64,000 bases of DNA from Thermocrispum agreste DSM 44070 (GTDB lineage: Bacteria; Actinomycetota; Actinomycetes; Mycobacteriales; Pseudonocardiaceae): contig NZ_ATYX01000005.1 of assembly GCF_000427905.1 (NCBI RefSeq), positions 1-64,000 of the forward strand. The letters run 5' to 3'. Position numbers and translations under genes: made by a program. The notes under the pieces are model-generated. The model was not told where the DNA came from. It saw only the letters and a program-made list of their open reading frames with translations, and ran no database searches. This document shows, one piece after another, positions 8,974-17,924 of the stretch (positions within the stretch are counted from its first letter, which is position 1; each line of letters starts with the position of its first letter).

Positions 8974-9198
8974 ACCACCTCGATCTGTTTCGCTGTCTGT
9001 CGTTGTGTGTTCGCCGGCTGTTCCGCCGGCGCAGTCGCGCCGCCACGCACCCGGCACTGGGCGACGACCCGGCTGATCATGCCGGAGGCTACTGGCCTCA
9101 CCACCGGAACAGGTGACAAATCGGCTGCAACCGCGTGTCGCTACCGCCTAACCCGGAAGGGTCATGTGATTCTGTTGTGTTTTCTGGTGCGCTTGTGA

Positions 9199-9945
9199 AT
9201 GGTGCGCCCGTTGTTTACGGTGCTTTTCATGTGGCTTGAGAGGGTTACGGTACAGCGTTGGGTCGCCAGGGTGGCGGTGGTGGCCTGTGCCGTGGCCAGC
9301 TGGACGGCCGTGCCTGCGGTGACCGGGACGGCGCCCCCGGCAGCAGCCGACCCGCCGCGTGCGGACTGGGCGAAGCTGCGCATGTGCGAGTCGAGCAACC
9401 GCTACACGATCAACACCGGCACCGGCTACTACGGTGCGTACCAGTTCGATCTGCCCACGTGGCGCAGCGTCGGCGGCAAGGGCTACCCGCATCAGGCCAG
9501 CCCGCGGGAACAGGACTACCGCGCGCTGTACCTGTACCGGATGCGCGGCTGGCAACCGTGGGAATGCGCCCGCCCGAACTTCTTGAACCTCAAGGAGGAC
9601 CGCTCGGCGCGAAGCAAGATCAAACCGACGTATGCCGAAGCCGCCTACATCGGGGGCTCGAGCGTGAAGCCGAGCAGGCCGAAGCCGTCCCGGCCGGGTA
9701 CCGGGCCGGCGACCATGCCGAAATGGCCGGGGGTGGTCTACGCCTTCGGTGATTGTTCGCCGCATCTGCGGAAGTTCCAGCTGCGGATGAACAAGTTCGG
9801 CTACGACTTCCAGGGCACCGGGTGCTACTACGACGAAACCAAGCGTGCGGTGCTGGACCTGCAGCGAGCCAACGGCATCAAGGACTCCGGGCGCCTGGGA
9901 CCGAAGACATGGCGCGCGGCCTGGAAAGGCAAGCCACCACGCTGA
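9199..9945 (+). CDS. Secreted resuscitation-promoting factor-like protein with a C-terminal peptidoglycan-binding domain
   Basis: A 248-residue secreted protein. A signal segment (about residues 20-50, ending PPAAADPP) is followed by an Rpf core domain (about 55-125). That core has the catalytic Glu in MCESSNRY, the GYYGAYQFDLPTWRSVGG motif and the closing WQPWECA disulfide Cys. This fold cleaves muropeptide glycan strands like a lytic transglycosylase. After a Lys/Pro/Ser linker comes a peptidoglycan-binding-1-like domain (about 190-245, FQLRMNKFGYDFQGTG and LDLQRANGIKDSGRLGPKTW). The start is uncertain: ATG 9199 has no clear ribosome-binding site and ATG 9229 is an equally possible internal start. 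Likely role: wall remodelling and exit from dormancy. Confidence 0.9.
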   Translation: MVRPLFTVLFMWLERVTVQRWVARVAVVACAVASWTAVPAVTGTAPPAAADPPRADWAKLRMCESSNRYTINTGTGYYGAYQFDLPTWRSVGGKGYPHQASPREQDYRALYLYRMRGWQPWECARPNFLNLKEDRSARSKIKPTYAEAAYIGGSSVKPSRPKPSRPGTGPATMPKWPGVVYAFGDCSPHLRKFQLRMNKFGYDFQGTGCYYDETKRAVLDLQRANGIKDSGRLGPKTWRAAWKGKPPR

Positions 9946-10260
9946 CATTGCTCAACTGACAGGTTGTGCGCCTGCGCCCAGCGCATGCGACGGCAGGATC
10001 GGCGACGCGGCGATGAAGGAAAGTCGTCTGCTCGGTCGCCGCACGAGTGGCTACCGCAACGCCGTCGCGCAGACCGTGCAGCCGCATGAGGATGGCGATC
10101 ATCGTCCGCGGTCGCGGCGAAAGCAGCCCCAGGCCGCCGTCAGCGTGATGGCCGGCCGGCGCCGAGATGGTCCTGCTCTTGCACGATGAGCAGACATGGC
10201 CTGTGGGATGTGCTCAGGCGGACCGTGTCGACGCGGCTACGCACGACCCCGTCGGCCAGG
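9946..10260. other. Intergenic region with no recognisable gene
   Basis: About 315 bases between the rpf stop and the broken CoA-transferase gene. Short open stretches exist in several frames, but none has a ribosome-binding site, a recognisable domain or a plausible composition. No strong hairpin terminator was seen. Confidence 0.5.
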
Positions 10261-11441
10261 CTACGCACGCGAGGCCGTGCGGGCCGGATGGGGAAGCCGT
10301 GAGGTCCTTCCGGTGGCGAACCATCGGCGGATCTCCTCGGTGTGTTCACCCCAGGCCGGGAGGAGGACGGTAGCCGGAGACGGCGGTGCCGGAGTAGCGG
10401 ATCGGATGCCGGACCTGCGGAACATGATCGGGCCGACCGGCACGGTGGGGGCCAAGCCGAGCCGCTCGGCGAGGGCGAAGGCGTCGGCGAGGTCTCCGAC
10501 CTTGCCCGCGGGCACCCGGCTTCGGTGAGCCGTTCGATCCAGGAGTCGGCGGTGCCGACGGCCAGCAGGTGATTCGAGCTCGGCGATCACATCGCTGCGG
10601 TGCGCGACGCGATCGGCATTGGTGGTGAAGCGCGGATCGTCGGCCAGTCCGGGTTTGCCCAGCACGGTGACGCAACGGCGGAACTGGCCGTCGTTGCCGC
10701 AGCAGATGGCGATGAGCCCGTCACGGCACCTCAGCGTCTCGTACGGCGCGATCGAGGGGTGCTGGTTGCCGAGCCTGACCGGCGCACGTCCGGTCCACAG
10801 ATCGGCCGAAGCCTGGTTGACCAGGGCGGCCAGCAGGTTGGACAGCAGGTTGACCTCGATGTGCTGACCGTGGCCGTCCCGCTCACGCGCCGCGAGTGCC
10901 GCGAGCACTTCGATCACCGGGTCCTTGGAGGTCAGCACGTCGACCAGGGCGACGCCGACCTTGGTGGGCGGCCCACCAGCCTGCCCGGTGATGCTCATCA
11001 GACCCCCGACGGCCTGCACGAGGACGTTGTACCCGGGCAGGTCGGCTCCCGGGCCGGAGCCGAAGTCCGAGATCGAGCAGTACACCACGCCCGGGTTGGT
11101 GCGCCGCACCGTCGGGTCCGAACCGGGCCATGGTCCCGGGTTTGAAGCTCTCCACCAGCATGTCCGCTGCGAGCGGCGAGCTCGCGCGCGGCGGCGAGGT
11201 CGTGCGGGTCCTGCAGATCGAGGGTGATTGACTTCTTCGACCGGTTGGCGCACTCGAAGTACGTGCTCGTCTCCTCGGTCCACGGCGGACCCCACGCGCG
11301 CGTCTCGTCACCGGTTCCCGGACGTTCGACCTTGATCACCTCGGCACCGAGGTCGGCCGGCATCACGGTGGTCAGCGGGCCGGCGAGGATGCGGCTGAAG
11401 TCGGCCACCAGCACGCCGTCCAGCGGTGCCGGTCGGGTCAT
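10261..11441 (-). pseudogene. CaiB/BaiF family CoA-transferase, interrupted by several frameshifts
   Basis: The protein starts at ATG 11441 with a typical family III CoA-transferase N terminus (LDGVLVADFSRILAGPLTTV, then ADLGAEVIKVERPGTGDETR). Coherent homology then jumps frame near 11165, again near 11110 (to NPGVVYCSISDFGSGPGADL and YNVLVQAVGG), and twice between 10580 and 10520, where NHLLAVGTADSWIERLTEAG is in one frame and VPAGKVGDLADAF in another. It jumps twice more near 10430-10350. At least six indels are therefore needed to restore one ~390-residue protein. The many compensating changes fit either decay or local sequence errors. An intact version would move CoA between carboxylic acids, as the last gene of the GntR-BMP operon. 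Confidence 0.75.
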
Positions 11442-11511
11442 GTGCCCTCCAGGCGGGGCGAGTAGCCGTCTTCGGTGATCACGGTGATCCGGGTGCCGGA
11501 TCGTCGTGCGC

Positions 11512-12963
11512 TCAACGTTCCACCTCCAGGGCCGGGCGGCGCACCTTGGTGTGCCGCACCTCCAGATAGGCGTGCAATCCCTCCGGGCCGAGTTCCCGCC
11601 CGAGACCGGACTGCTTCCAGCCGCCGAACGGCGCTTGCAGCTCCGAGACGTCGTTGACGTTGACCCCGACGCCGCCCGCTTCGATGCGTTCGGCCACCGC
11701 CAGTGCCTGCCCGAGGTCCTCGCCGTAGACGTAGGCGGCCAGGCCGTAGTCGGTGTCGTTGGCGACCTCGATCGCTTCGGTGATCGAGCGGACACGGTGC
11801 ACCGCGACCACCGGGCCGAAGGTTTCCTCGGTCATGACCCGCGCATCACGCGGCACATCGTCGAGCACCGTCGGCAAGTAGTAGTGGCCGGCCGCGAACT
11901 GTGCGCCTTCCGGCCGCTTGCCGCCGGTCACCAGCTTCGCCCCGCGCGCCAGGGCGTCCGCCACATGCGCCTGCGCCCGCTCGACCACCTGCGCGGTGGT
12001 GCACGGCCCGTAGCCGACGCCGGGCTGGAGCGGATCGCCGAGAACGTAGGAGTCCACCTCGGCCCTGAGCGCGTCGACGAACGCGTCCGCGATCGCGTCC
12101 AGCACGATGATCCGGTTCACCGCGATGCAGATCTGGCCCATGTTGGAGAACGCCCGGCGCGCGGCGGCCGTGGCGGTCACCTCGATGTCGGCATCCGGCA
12201 GCACGATCAGCGGGCACTGTCCGCCGAGTTCGAGGCTGACCCGGGTCATGTTGTCGGCGGCCGCACGCATGATGGCTTTCCCGGTGGCCGTCGAGCAGGT
12301 GGCGGTGACCATCGCGACCTCGGGCCGCGACACCAGCCGCTGGCCGGTCTCGGCGCCGCCGGGCAGGTCGAACAGCGTGCCGGGCGGAAGTCCCGCATCG
12401 GTCAACAGCTGCGAGACCATGCCGATGGCCAGCGGCGCCTCCTCGGGCGGTTTGACGACGACCGGGCATCCGGCCGCCAACGCGGGCGCGACCTTCCACG
12501 CGTAGAGGTCGACCGGGTAGTTCCACGGGACGATGCCCGCGACCACACCGACCGGGTGGTAGCTGACCATGCTGACCGTGTCCGGGTCGGTGTTCGGTCG
12601 CAGTGAGCCGTGCACCCGGCGGCCTTCCTCGGCGTAGTAGTCGAAGACCGAGGCGCCGAAGAGGATCTCCTTCACGCTGTCCGCAACCGGTTTGCCCTGT
12701 TCGCGGGTGAGCACCTCGGCGATGTCGTCGACATGGGCGCGGATCGCCTCCGCTGCTGCCCGCAGAACGCGGGCCCGTTCGTCCGGGTGCAGCCGCATCC
12801 ACGTTCGTCCCTGCTGACGGGCCTCCGCCACGGCGCGGTCGACGTCGGCCGCCGTGGCCGGGACATAGTGCGCCACCAGCGATCCGTCCGCCGGGCTGCG
12901 GACTTCCCGCAGGTCTCCGCGATGGATCACCTCGCCGCCGAAGATCAGTCCGCGATCGTTCAC
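11512..12963 (-). CDS. NAD(P)-dependent aldehyde dehydrogenase
   Basis: A 483-residue ALDH-superfamily enzyme that oxidises an aldehyde to its acid. Seen: PWNYPVDLYAWKVAPALAAG (cofactor-binding segment), the general-base Glu in VSLELGGQCP, the catalytic Cys in NMGQICIAVNR, MTEETFGPV and the C-terminal PFGGWKQSGLGRELG. The usual FTGST loop reads TATCSTATGK, slightly unusual. The closest style is succinate-semialdehyde or lactaldehyde dehydrogenase. I prefer GTG 12963, which overlaps the stop of the SIS gene as GTGA; GTG 12984 would add seven residues. As the tenth gene of the operon it may oxidise an aldehyde from the sugar moiety released upstream. Substrate not determined. Confidence 0.88.
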   Translation of the reverse strand: MNDRGLIFGGEVIHRGDLREVRSPADGSLVAHYVPATAADVDRAVAEARQQGRTWMRLHPDERARVLRAAAEAIRAHVDDIAEVLTREQGKPVADSVKEILFGASVFDYYAEEGRRVHGSLRPNTDPDTVSMVSYHPVGVVAGIVPWNYPVDLYAWKVAPALAAGCPVVVKPPEEAPLAIGMVSQLLTDAGLPPGTLFDLPGGAETGQRLVSRPEVAMVTATCSTATGKAIMRAAADNMTRVSLELGGQCPLIVLPDADIEVTATAAARRAFSNMGQICIAVNRIIVLDAIADAFVDALRAEVDSYVLGDPLQPGVGYGPCTTAQVVERAQAHVADALARGAKLVTGGKRPEGAQFAAGHYYLPTVLDDVPRDARVMTEETFGPVVAVHRVRSITEAIEVANDTDYGLAAYVYGEDLGQALAVAERIEAGGVGVNVNDVSELQAPFGGWKQSGLGRELGPEGLHAYLEVRHTKVRRPALEVER

Positions 12964-13724
12964 CGCTTGCACAGCAACCGCCACAGTTCCTCGTAGTTCT
13001 CCTCGTTCTTGCGATGGGCTTCCTCGACGCTTGCGGTGTTGGTGTTGACCATGACGTACGGCTTCTTGCCGCGCCGGACGATCTCCTCCGTCGTGGCCGA
13101 CACGATGGCGTGCCCGGCCGCGATGGCGATCGACGTCGACGTCGGGCCGACCGGATGCTCCAGGCCGTCGATGTACTGTGCGGCGTCCAGCTTCGGCACC
13201 CCGGTGTCCACGACGACGTCGGCGACCTCGTACAAGCGCTTGCCGGACGAGTGCCTGCTGGGCACCGCCGAGGAATGCGGGACGCTGGTGATGGCGATGA
13301 CCGGGCGGCCCGCCTGCTTGAACTCCAACGCCATGTCGAGAATGACGTTGTTGATCCCGGAGTGGGAGAACAGCATCAGCGCGTCACCGTCGCGGGCCCG
13401 GTTGGCCTTGAGGATCACCGGGCCGTAGCCGGGGCGGGTGTGCAGGAAGCGGTACTGGAAGGTGCCCATGTCGCCCCACACGTGGTGCATGAGCGCGATG
13501 GGCGTGTCGACGATCGGGCGGAACCCGGTGATCGTCCCGGTGCGCGGGAACATCTCCAGCGCCGCGAAGCCGCCGTGCCCGGTGCCGAAGGTGAACACCA
13601 GGTTGTCGCCGAGGATGGTGTCGGCACACACCCGCGCTGCTTCCGTGATGGCGTCCAGCTGCGTGTCGCGCATCCGCTGCAGCCGCTCGATCATGGTGTC
13701 CAGATACGACCTGCTGACGCTCAT
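12960..13724 (-). CDS. SIS-domain sugar-phosphate isomerase-like protein
   Basis: A 254-residue cytosolic protein with a single SIS (sugar isomerase) fold. It has a phosphate-binding loop after TFGTGHGGFAALEM, then LMLFSHSGINNVILDMALEF, the typical Ser/Thr-rich SIS loop, and PVIAITSVPHSSAVPSRHSSGKRLYEVADVVVDTG. It resembles the UPF0309 group of putative phosphosugar isomerases, with no separate sugar-binding or regulatory domain. ATG 13724 follows AAAGGAG and overlaps the stop of the phosphorylase gene (ATGA). With a nucleoside phosphorylase and a PfkB kinase directly upstream, an isomerase acting on ribose-1-phosphate or a derived sugar phosphate is plausible, but this is inference. Confidence 0.83.
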   Translation of the reverse strand: MSVSRSYLDTMIERLQRMRDTQLDAITEAARVCADTILGDNLVFTFGTGHGGFAALEMFPRTGTITGFRPIVDTPIALMHHVWGDMGTFQYRFLHTRPGYGPVILKANRARDGDALMLFSHSGINNVILDMALEFKQAGRPVIAITSVPHSSAVPSRHSSGKRLYEVADVVVDTGVPKLDAAQYIDGLEHPVGPTSTSIAIAAGHAIVSATTEEIVRRGKKPYVMVNTNTASVEEAHRKNEENYEELWRLLCKR

Positions 13725-14506
13725 GATGTCGCTCCTTTCGTCGCGGTCAGGCGATCCGCCCCGGCCGCGCACAGTGCGTCGAACCCGGTGACCAGCAGAT
13801 CCCGTTCGGCTGCTGCCCGCTCGCCCTCGGGGAGTTTCCGGTGGTTACGGCCGTCGACGCTGGCCAGGCACAGCACGCCGCTGCGTACGCCGAGCGCGCG
13901 GCCGACGGCCAGTACGGCGCTGCTTTCCATGTCCATCCCGACCACGCCGTGCTCGACCAGCTGGTCGATGTCGACCGTCCGCGAGGACGGCATCGTGGGA
14001 TGGGCGAACAACTCGGTGTAGAAGCCGTCGTAGCTGGCGATCATGCCGACGACGGTCCGCCGATCGGTCCGGTGCGCGGCGTCGCGCAACGCGATGGTCA
14101 GATCCAGGTCGGGAGCGGCCGGATAGCCGTCGGGAACGTAGGTGCCGGAGGCGCTCTCGCCCCGCAACGCGCTGTCGGCGACCACGAAGTCGCCCAGCTC
14201 GGCCGCACCGACGGCGAGCACCGTGCCGAGCCGGACGACCGACCGCACCCCGAGCGCGGCCAGTTCGTGCAGAACGACCGCGGCGATCGCCGCGCCCATC
14301 CCGAATGCGCTCACCGTGATCGGGGTGCCGTTCCACGTGCCGGTGGCGGTGGTCAGCCCGCGGTCTTCGTTGAGGATGCGCGCGTCCGCCAGCAGATCGG
14401 CGGCCAGCAGCACCCGGCCGCGGTCGCCGACCAGCACGGCCCGTTCCGCGACGTCGTCGGCCGAGCACTGCAGGTACCAGGCTCGCTCGGAGTAGTTCTC
14501 AGGCAT
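13721..14506 (-). CDS. Nucleoside phosphorylase (PNP/UDP family)
   Basis: A 261-residue member of the PNP_UDP_1 superfamily, which splits nucleosides with phosphate into free base and (deoxy)ribose 1-phosphate. Recognised features: the phosphate-binding GDRGRV loop near residue 28, TVSAFGMGAAIAAVVLHEL, RLGTVLAVG, and GVVGMDMESSAVLAVGRALGV with the ribose-contacting Met-Glu pair. Overall size fits trimeric/hexameric uridine or purine phosphorylases. The base specificity cannot be read from sequence here. It sits between the PfkB kinase (7-base gap) and the SIS isomerase (ATGA overlap), so it is almost certainly co-translated with them. Confidence 0.88.
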   Translation of the reverse strand: MPENYSERAWYLQCSADDVAERAVLVGDRGRVLLAADLLADARILNEDRGLTTATGTWNGTPITVSAFGMGAAIAAVVLHELAALGVRSVVRLGTVLAVGAAELGDFVVADSALRGESASGTYVPDGYPAAPDLDLTIALRDAAHRTDRRTVVGMIASYDGFYTELFAHPTMPSSRTVDIDQLVEHGVVGMDMESSAVLAVGRALGVRSGVLCLASVDGRNHRKLPEGERAAAERDLLVTGFDALCAAGADRLTATKGATS

Positions 14507-15371
14507 CGTCCCCCCTGTTGGTGCGGGAGCGGAGCAAGGCGCACGCGTCGGCGCATCCTCCCTGGACCGCCTCGGTGACTTCGATGTCGTGCAGCAGGCG
14601 CGCCATCAGCCCGGCGGCGAACGTGTCGCCCGCTCCCGTGGTGTCCTCCGCGGACACGGGTTCGGGCGGCCGCAGCACGATGTCGCCGTCGGGCTTGCGC
14701 AGCACCGCGCCTTGCGCCCCGCGGGTCTCGACCACGAGCCGGCCGCCTGCCACCAGCTTGCTGACATCGAGACCGCAGGTGCGGTGCAGGAACTCGGTTT
14801 CGGATCCGCTGTGGCAGATGACGTCGGCGCGGTCGGCGAGCCGGGCGCTCAGCTCGGGTGTGACCGAACGCGGGTCGGCCTTGACCACCCACATGACCTT
14901 CGCATCCGCGGCGACGACCGACAGGGCCTCGGCCGTGGCCTCGGTGGGCCCGACGGCGACGATCACCGCGCGCGCGTCGCCCAGCAGCGCCCGCTGGGCA
15001 GCGGTCAGGGACTGGTCGAGTTCACCGGGATCGAAGAACATCACTGGTTCGCCTCCGCCCGGCCAGAAGATCCGGGTCGTCGGCGAGCGTGAACCGGACG
15101 CCACGATGCCGTCGACACCGACGCCCGACAGACGGTGGTGTTCGCGGAACACGTCACCGTGCTCGTCCGAGCCGACCCAGGTGACGACGTCTGTGGGGAT
15201 GCCGTTGCGCACCAGGCCTCGCGCGAAGTACGCGACGGCTCCCGGGTCGCCGCCGGGGCGGTGCAGCGGACGCCGGATCAGCGTGGTCCTGCCGGGCCCT
15301 TCGAACGGCTCGGTGGCGTACTTGAAGTCGAGGCTGGCGTAGCCGATCACCACGCACCGCACCGGGCTCAC
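14499..15371 (-). CDS. PfkB-family carbohydrate/nucleoside kinase
   Basis: A 290-residue ribokinase-fold kinase. The N terminus has MRCVVIGYASLDFKY, then a glycine motif (RPGGDPGAVAYFARGL). The C-terminal PfkB signature SAEDTTGAGDTFAAGLMARL includes the catalytic Asp of GAGD and the anion hole. The enzyme phosphorylates a sugar or nucleoside with ATP. The GTG at 15371 overlaps the hydrolase stop as GTGA. In the operon it is followed by a nucleoside phosphorylase and a SIS isomerase, so candidate substrates are ribose, ribose 1-phosphate or an unusual nucleoside. Motifs identify the family, not the substrate. Confidence 0.88.
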   Translation of the reverse strand: MSPVRCVVIGYASLDFKYATEPFEGPGRTTLIRRPLHRPGGDPGAVAYFARGLVRNGIPTDVVTWVGSDEHGDVFREHHRLSGVGVDGIVASGSRSPTTRIFWPGGGEPVMFFDPGELDQSLTAAQRALLGDARAVIVAVGPTEATAEALSVVAADAKVMWVVKADPRSVTPELSARLADRADVICHSGSETEFLHRTCGLDVSKLVAGGRLVVETRGAQGAVLRKPDGDIVLRPPEPVSAEDTTGAGDTFAAGLMARLLHDIEVTEAVQGGCADACALLRSRTNRGDDA

Positions 15372-15934
15372 GGATGCTCCTTCAACATCGCGACCGCCTC
15401 GGCGGTGGGGACGACGGAGCCGAAGTAGCGCTGAATGTCCTCCAGGGACGCCTCCTCGAGGTGTTGCCGGTTGGAGTTGGTGGCTTCGCGCGGCACCACC
15501 ACCGCGAACCCGTGCGCGAAGCCGTCCTGACAGGTGGCGCGGATGCACACATTGGTCTTCACCCCGGCGACGACGATCCGCTCCACGCGCTGCTCGTGCA
15601 GGGTCAACGCGAGGTCGGTGGCGAAGAAGCCGGAGTAGCGCCGCTTGGGCACCACGAGTTCCCCCGGCCGCTCGGCAGGTTGGAAACCGGGAAAGAAGTC
15701 CGCTTCGAACGACCCGTCCAGGCAGTGCACCGGCAGCTTCGGCTGCTCGGCATCCGGCACGTTCCGTCGATGTCGTTCGACCGCGTGGACCACGACCGCC
15801 CCGGCAGCGCGTGCGGTGGTCAGCAGCTCGGTGAGCGGCTCGACCGTATCGCGCACGCGCGGGTAGTAGTTCGGTCCGTCCGGATCGAAGAAGTCGTTGA
15901 TGACGTCGACCAGAAGCAGTGCGGTCTTGCTCAT
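15368..15934 (-). CDS. Isochorismatase/nicotinamidase-like cysteine hydrolase
   Basis: A 188-residue cysteine hydrolase. The catalytic triad is D10 (LVDVINDFF), K97 (VVPKRRYSGF) and C130 (GVKTNVCIRAT). E53 and H55 (VERHRRN), E63 and H70 (PVHCLDGSFEADFFPG) closely match the spacing of the Asp/His/Glu/His metal site of nicotinamidases, and the HC..G...ADF segment resembles nicotinamidase too. Plain isochorismatases lack this site. The expected reaction is hydrolysis of an amide on a heterocycle or a ureido compound. ATG 15934 overlaps the permease stop (ATGA). The context (nucleoside-type importer, phosphorylase) suggests it processes a base or base amide released from an imported nucleoside. 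Confidence 0.85.
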   Translation of the reverse strand: MSKTALLLVDVINDFFDPDGPNYYPRVRDTVEPLTELLTTARAAGAVVVHAVERHRRNVPDAEQPKLPVHCLDGSFEADFFPGFQPAERPGELVVPKRRYSGFFATDLALTLHEQRVERIVVAGVKTNVCIRATCQDGFAHGFAVVVPREATNSNRQHLEEASLEDIQRYFGSVVPTAEAVAMLKEHP

Positions 15935-16830
15935 GCGGTGGGCATCCTTCGTGCTCGGGCCCGTTGCTGGGCCGCCGACAGGGCCAGCGCGGCAACCACC
16001 ACGACATACGGCAGCGCGGTGAACAGCTGGCCGATCGCGGTTCCGGTCTGCAGGCTGTGCTGCCAGGCGTCGAAGAAGGCGAAGATGAGGCAGGCGATCG
16101 CGGTGGGCACCGGCCGGTTGCGGCCGAAGTAGAACGCCGCGAGCGCGATGAACCCGCGGCCGGCGATCATCTGGTCGTTGAACAGCCCCACATGGGCCAG
16201 CGACAGGTAGGCGCCACCGAGCCCGGCCAGCGCACCCGCGATCATGCCCGAGTACTCGCGCATGCGGTTGACCGCAACGCCGAGGCTGGCGGCCGCTGTC
16301 TCGGCGTCCCCGCACGCGCGCAGGCGGAGGCCGAAGGAGGTGTTGCGCAGCATCCACGCAGTCGCTGGCACCAGGGCGAGCGCGAGGAAGAACAGCACGT
16401 CCTTGTCGTTGAGCAGCTCGTCGAGCACCGGGACGTCCGCCAGGGCGGGGATGGTCCAGCGGGGCACCCGGTCCAGGCCGTCGATGCGCAGCGTGCCGGA
16501 GACCCCGAGCTCCCACTTGAGCACGAAGCCGATGACACCGGCCAGCAGGATGTTGACGCCGAGCCCGACGATGATCTGGTTCGCCTGCAGGCGGGTGATC
16601 ACCAGCGTCATGAGCAGGCCGGTGACAGTACCGGCGACCACGGCGCCGAGGACGCCGGCGAACCAGCTGCCGGTCTGCGCGCTGACCAGCACGCCGACGA
16701 ACGCCCCGGCCAGCATCTGCCCCTCAAGGCCGATGTTGACCACCCCGGACGCCCGGTGCACCAGCCCGCCGACGGCGGCGAACAGCAACGGCACCACGAG
16801 CAGCAGCGCGGAGCTCACCACGGTACTCAT
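15931..16830 (-). CDS. BMP-type ABC transporter permease (second)
   Basis: A 299-residue membrane permease of the BPD_transp_2/YufQ type with about eight to nine hydrophobic segments. Seen: ASGVVNIGLEGQMLAGAF (a hallmark of nucleoside/BMP permeases), NQIIVGLGVNILLAGVIGF, and FGLRLRACGDAETAAASLGVAVNRMREYS, the cytoplasmic coupling loop that contacts the ATPase. It pairs with the upstream permease, ATPase and BMP lipoprotein to form an importer. ATG 16830 overlaps the stop of the first permease gene (ATGA). Confidence 0.92.
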   Translation of the reverse strand: MSTVVSSALLLVVPLLFAAVGGLVHRASGVVNIGLEGQMLAGAFVGVLVSAQTGSWFAGVLGAVVAGTVTGLLMTLVITRLQANQIIVGLGVNILLAGVIGFVLKWELGVSGTLRIDGLDRVPRWTIPALADVPVLDELLNDKDVLFFLALALVPATAWMLRNTSFGLRLRACGDAETAAASLGVAVNRMREYSGMIAGALAGLGGAYLSLAHVGLFNDQMIAGRGFIALAAFYFGRNRPVPTAIACLIFAFFDAWQHSLQTGTAIGQLFTALPYVVVVAALALSAAQQRARARRMPTA

Positions 16831-17924
16831 GCCACCGACCTCCTGCGCCTGAACAGCTGCGCGAAGCTGGCGACGGCGAACACCATGACCGTGCCCTGCA
16901 GCACGTCGACGATGTCCAGCGGGATGTTGTCGAACAGCTGGATGGTGGTCCCGGCGTTGGCGAACGCGCCGAACATGACCGCGGCCGGGATGAGGCCCCA
17001 CGCGCTTCGCCTGGCCAGGAGCGCCACCGCGATCCCGGTGAACCCGTACTGTGCGGAGAACCCGCCGACCACGAACTTGCCGACCACGCCGAGCGCATGC
17101 ACTGCGCCGCCGAGCGCGGCGATGGCCCCGGTCGCCACCATGGCAAGGAACACGACCCGGTTGACCGGGATGCCCTGCGCGGCGGCGAATCGTGCGTTGA
17201 CGCCGACGTGGTGCAGGTCCGCCCCTGCGCTGGTGCGGCGCAGGAAGATCCAGTACGCGGCGACCAGCACCACGGCGATGACGAAACCGATGTTCAGCGA
17301 GGACGGCGGAAGCAGCCGCGGCAACGAGAACGGCACGGTTTCGGTCGACGAATTCGCCTGGCCGGGGGCGAGCAGGTAGCCGTTGACGAGCCAGCCGACC
17401 AGGCCGGTCGCCACGAACGTGAACATCAGCGTGGACACGACTTCGTCCACGCCGAGTTGCGTCTTCAGCGCGGCGGGGACCACGGAGAACAAGGCGCCGG
17501 CCAGCACCGCGCCGGCCATGGCCAGCACGGTGACCACCGGCACCGGCCCGCTCACCGCGACCGCCAGCCACGCCGCGGTCAGCCCGCCGAGCACGAAGCC
17601 GGCTTCGGCACCGAGGCTGAACACGCCCGCGCGGAACGACACGGCCGTGGCGACGCCGGTGAACAGGACCGGGGTGGCCGACGTGAGCGTCCCGGCCAGG
17701 CCTTCCCGGGTGCCGAACGCGTGGGTGAGCATCAGCTCGTAGACCGCCAGCGGGTTGATGCCGCTGGCCTGCAACACCAGCCCGCCGACGACGAGCGCGA
17801 CGAGGACCGGCGCGAGCGTCCGCAGGACGGTGAGGGCGATGGAGCGGACCTTGCGGGTGCCGGCCTCGGGCGGTGGGGCGGCGGGCTCCAGGGGAGTGGT
17901 GGCGGTCGCCGTCGGTGTGCTCAC
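16827..17924 (-). CDS. BMP-type ABC transporter permease (first)
   Basis: A 365-residue permease of the YufP class. A cytosolic Thr/Ala/Pro-rich N terminus of about 30 residues is followed by some nine hydrophobic segments. Family features are VSFRAGVFSLGAEAGFVLGGL, LKTQLGVDEVVSTLMF, and the coupling loop ADLHHVGVNARFAAAQGIPVNR. It forms the heterodimeric membrane channel with the next permease. GTG 17924 overlaps the ATPase stop (GTGA), so translation is coupled through the whole transporter. Confidence 0.92.
   Translation of the reverse strand: MSTPTATATTPLEPAAPPPEAGTRKVRSIALTVLRTLAPVLVALVVGGLVLQASGINPLAVYELMLTHAFGTREGLAGTLTSATPVLFTGVATAVSFRAGVFSLGAEAGFVLGGLTAAWLAVAVSGPVPVVTVLAMAGAVLAGALFSVVPAALKTQLGVDEVVSTLMFTFVATGLVGWLVNGYLLAPGQANSSTETVPFSLPRLLPPSSLNIGFVIAVVLVAAYWIFLRRTSAGADLHHVGVNARFAAAQGIPVNRVVFLAMVATGAIAALGGAVHALGVVGKFVVGGFSAQYGFTGIAVALLARRSAWGLIPAAVMFGAFANAGTTIQLFDNIPLDIVDVLQGTVMVFAVASFAQLFRRRRSVA

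Noticed and set aside
9058-9198. c-di-AMP (ydaO-type) riboswitch upstream of the Rpf gene
   Set aside because: Such switches precede some rpf genes, and a short ACCC...GGGT stem is present near 9150, but the conserved core motifs and multi-helix layout could not be found.
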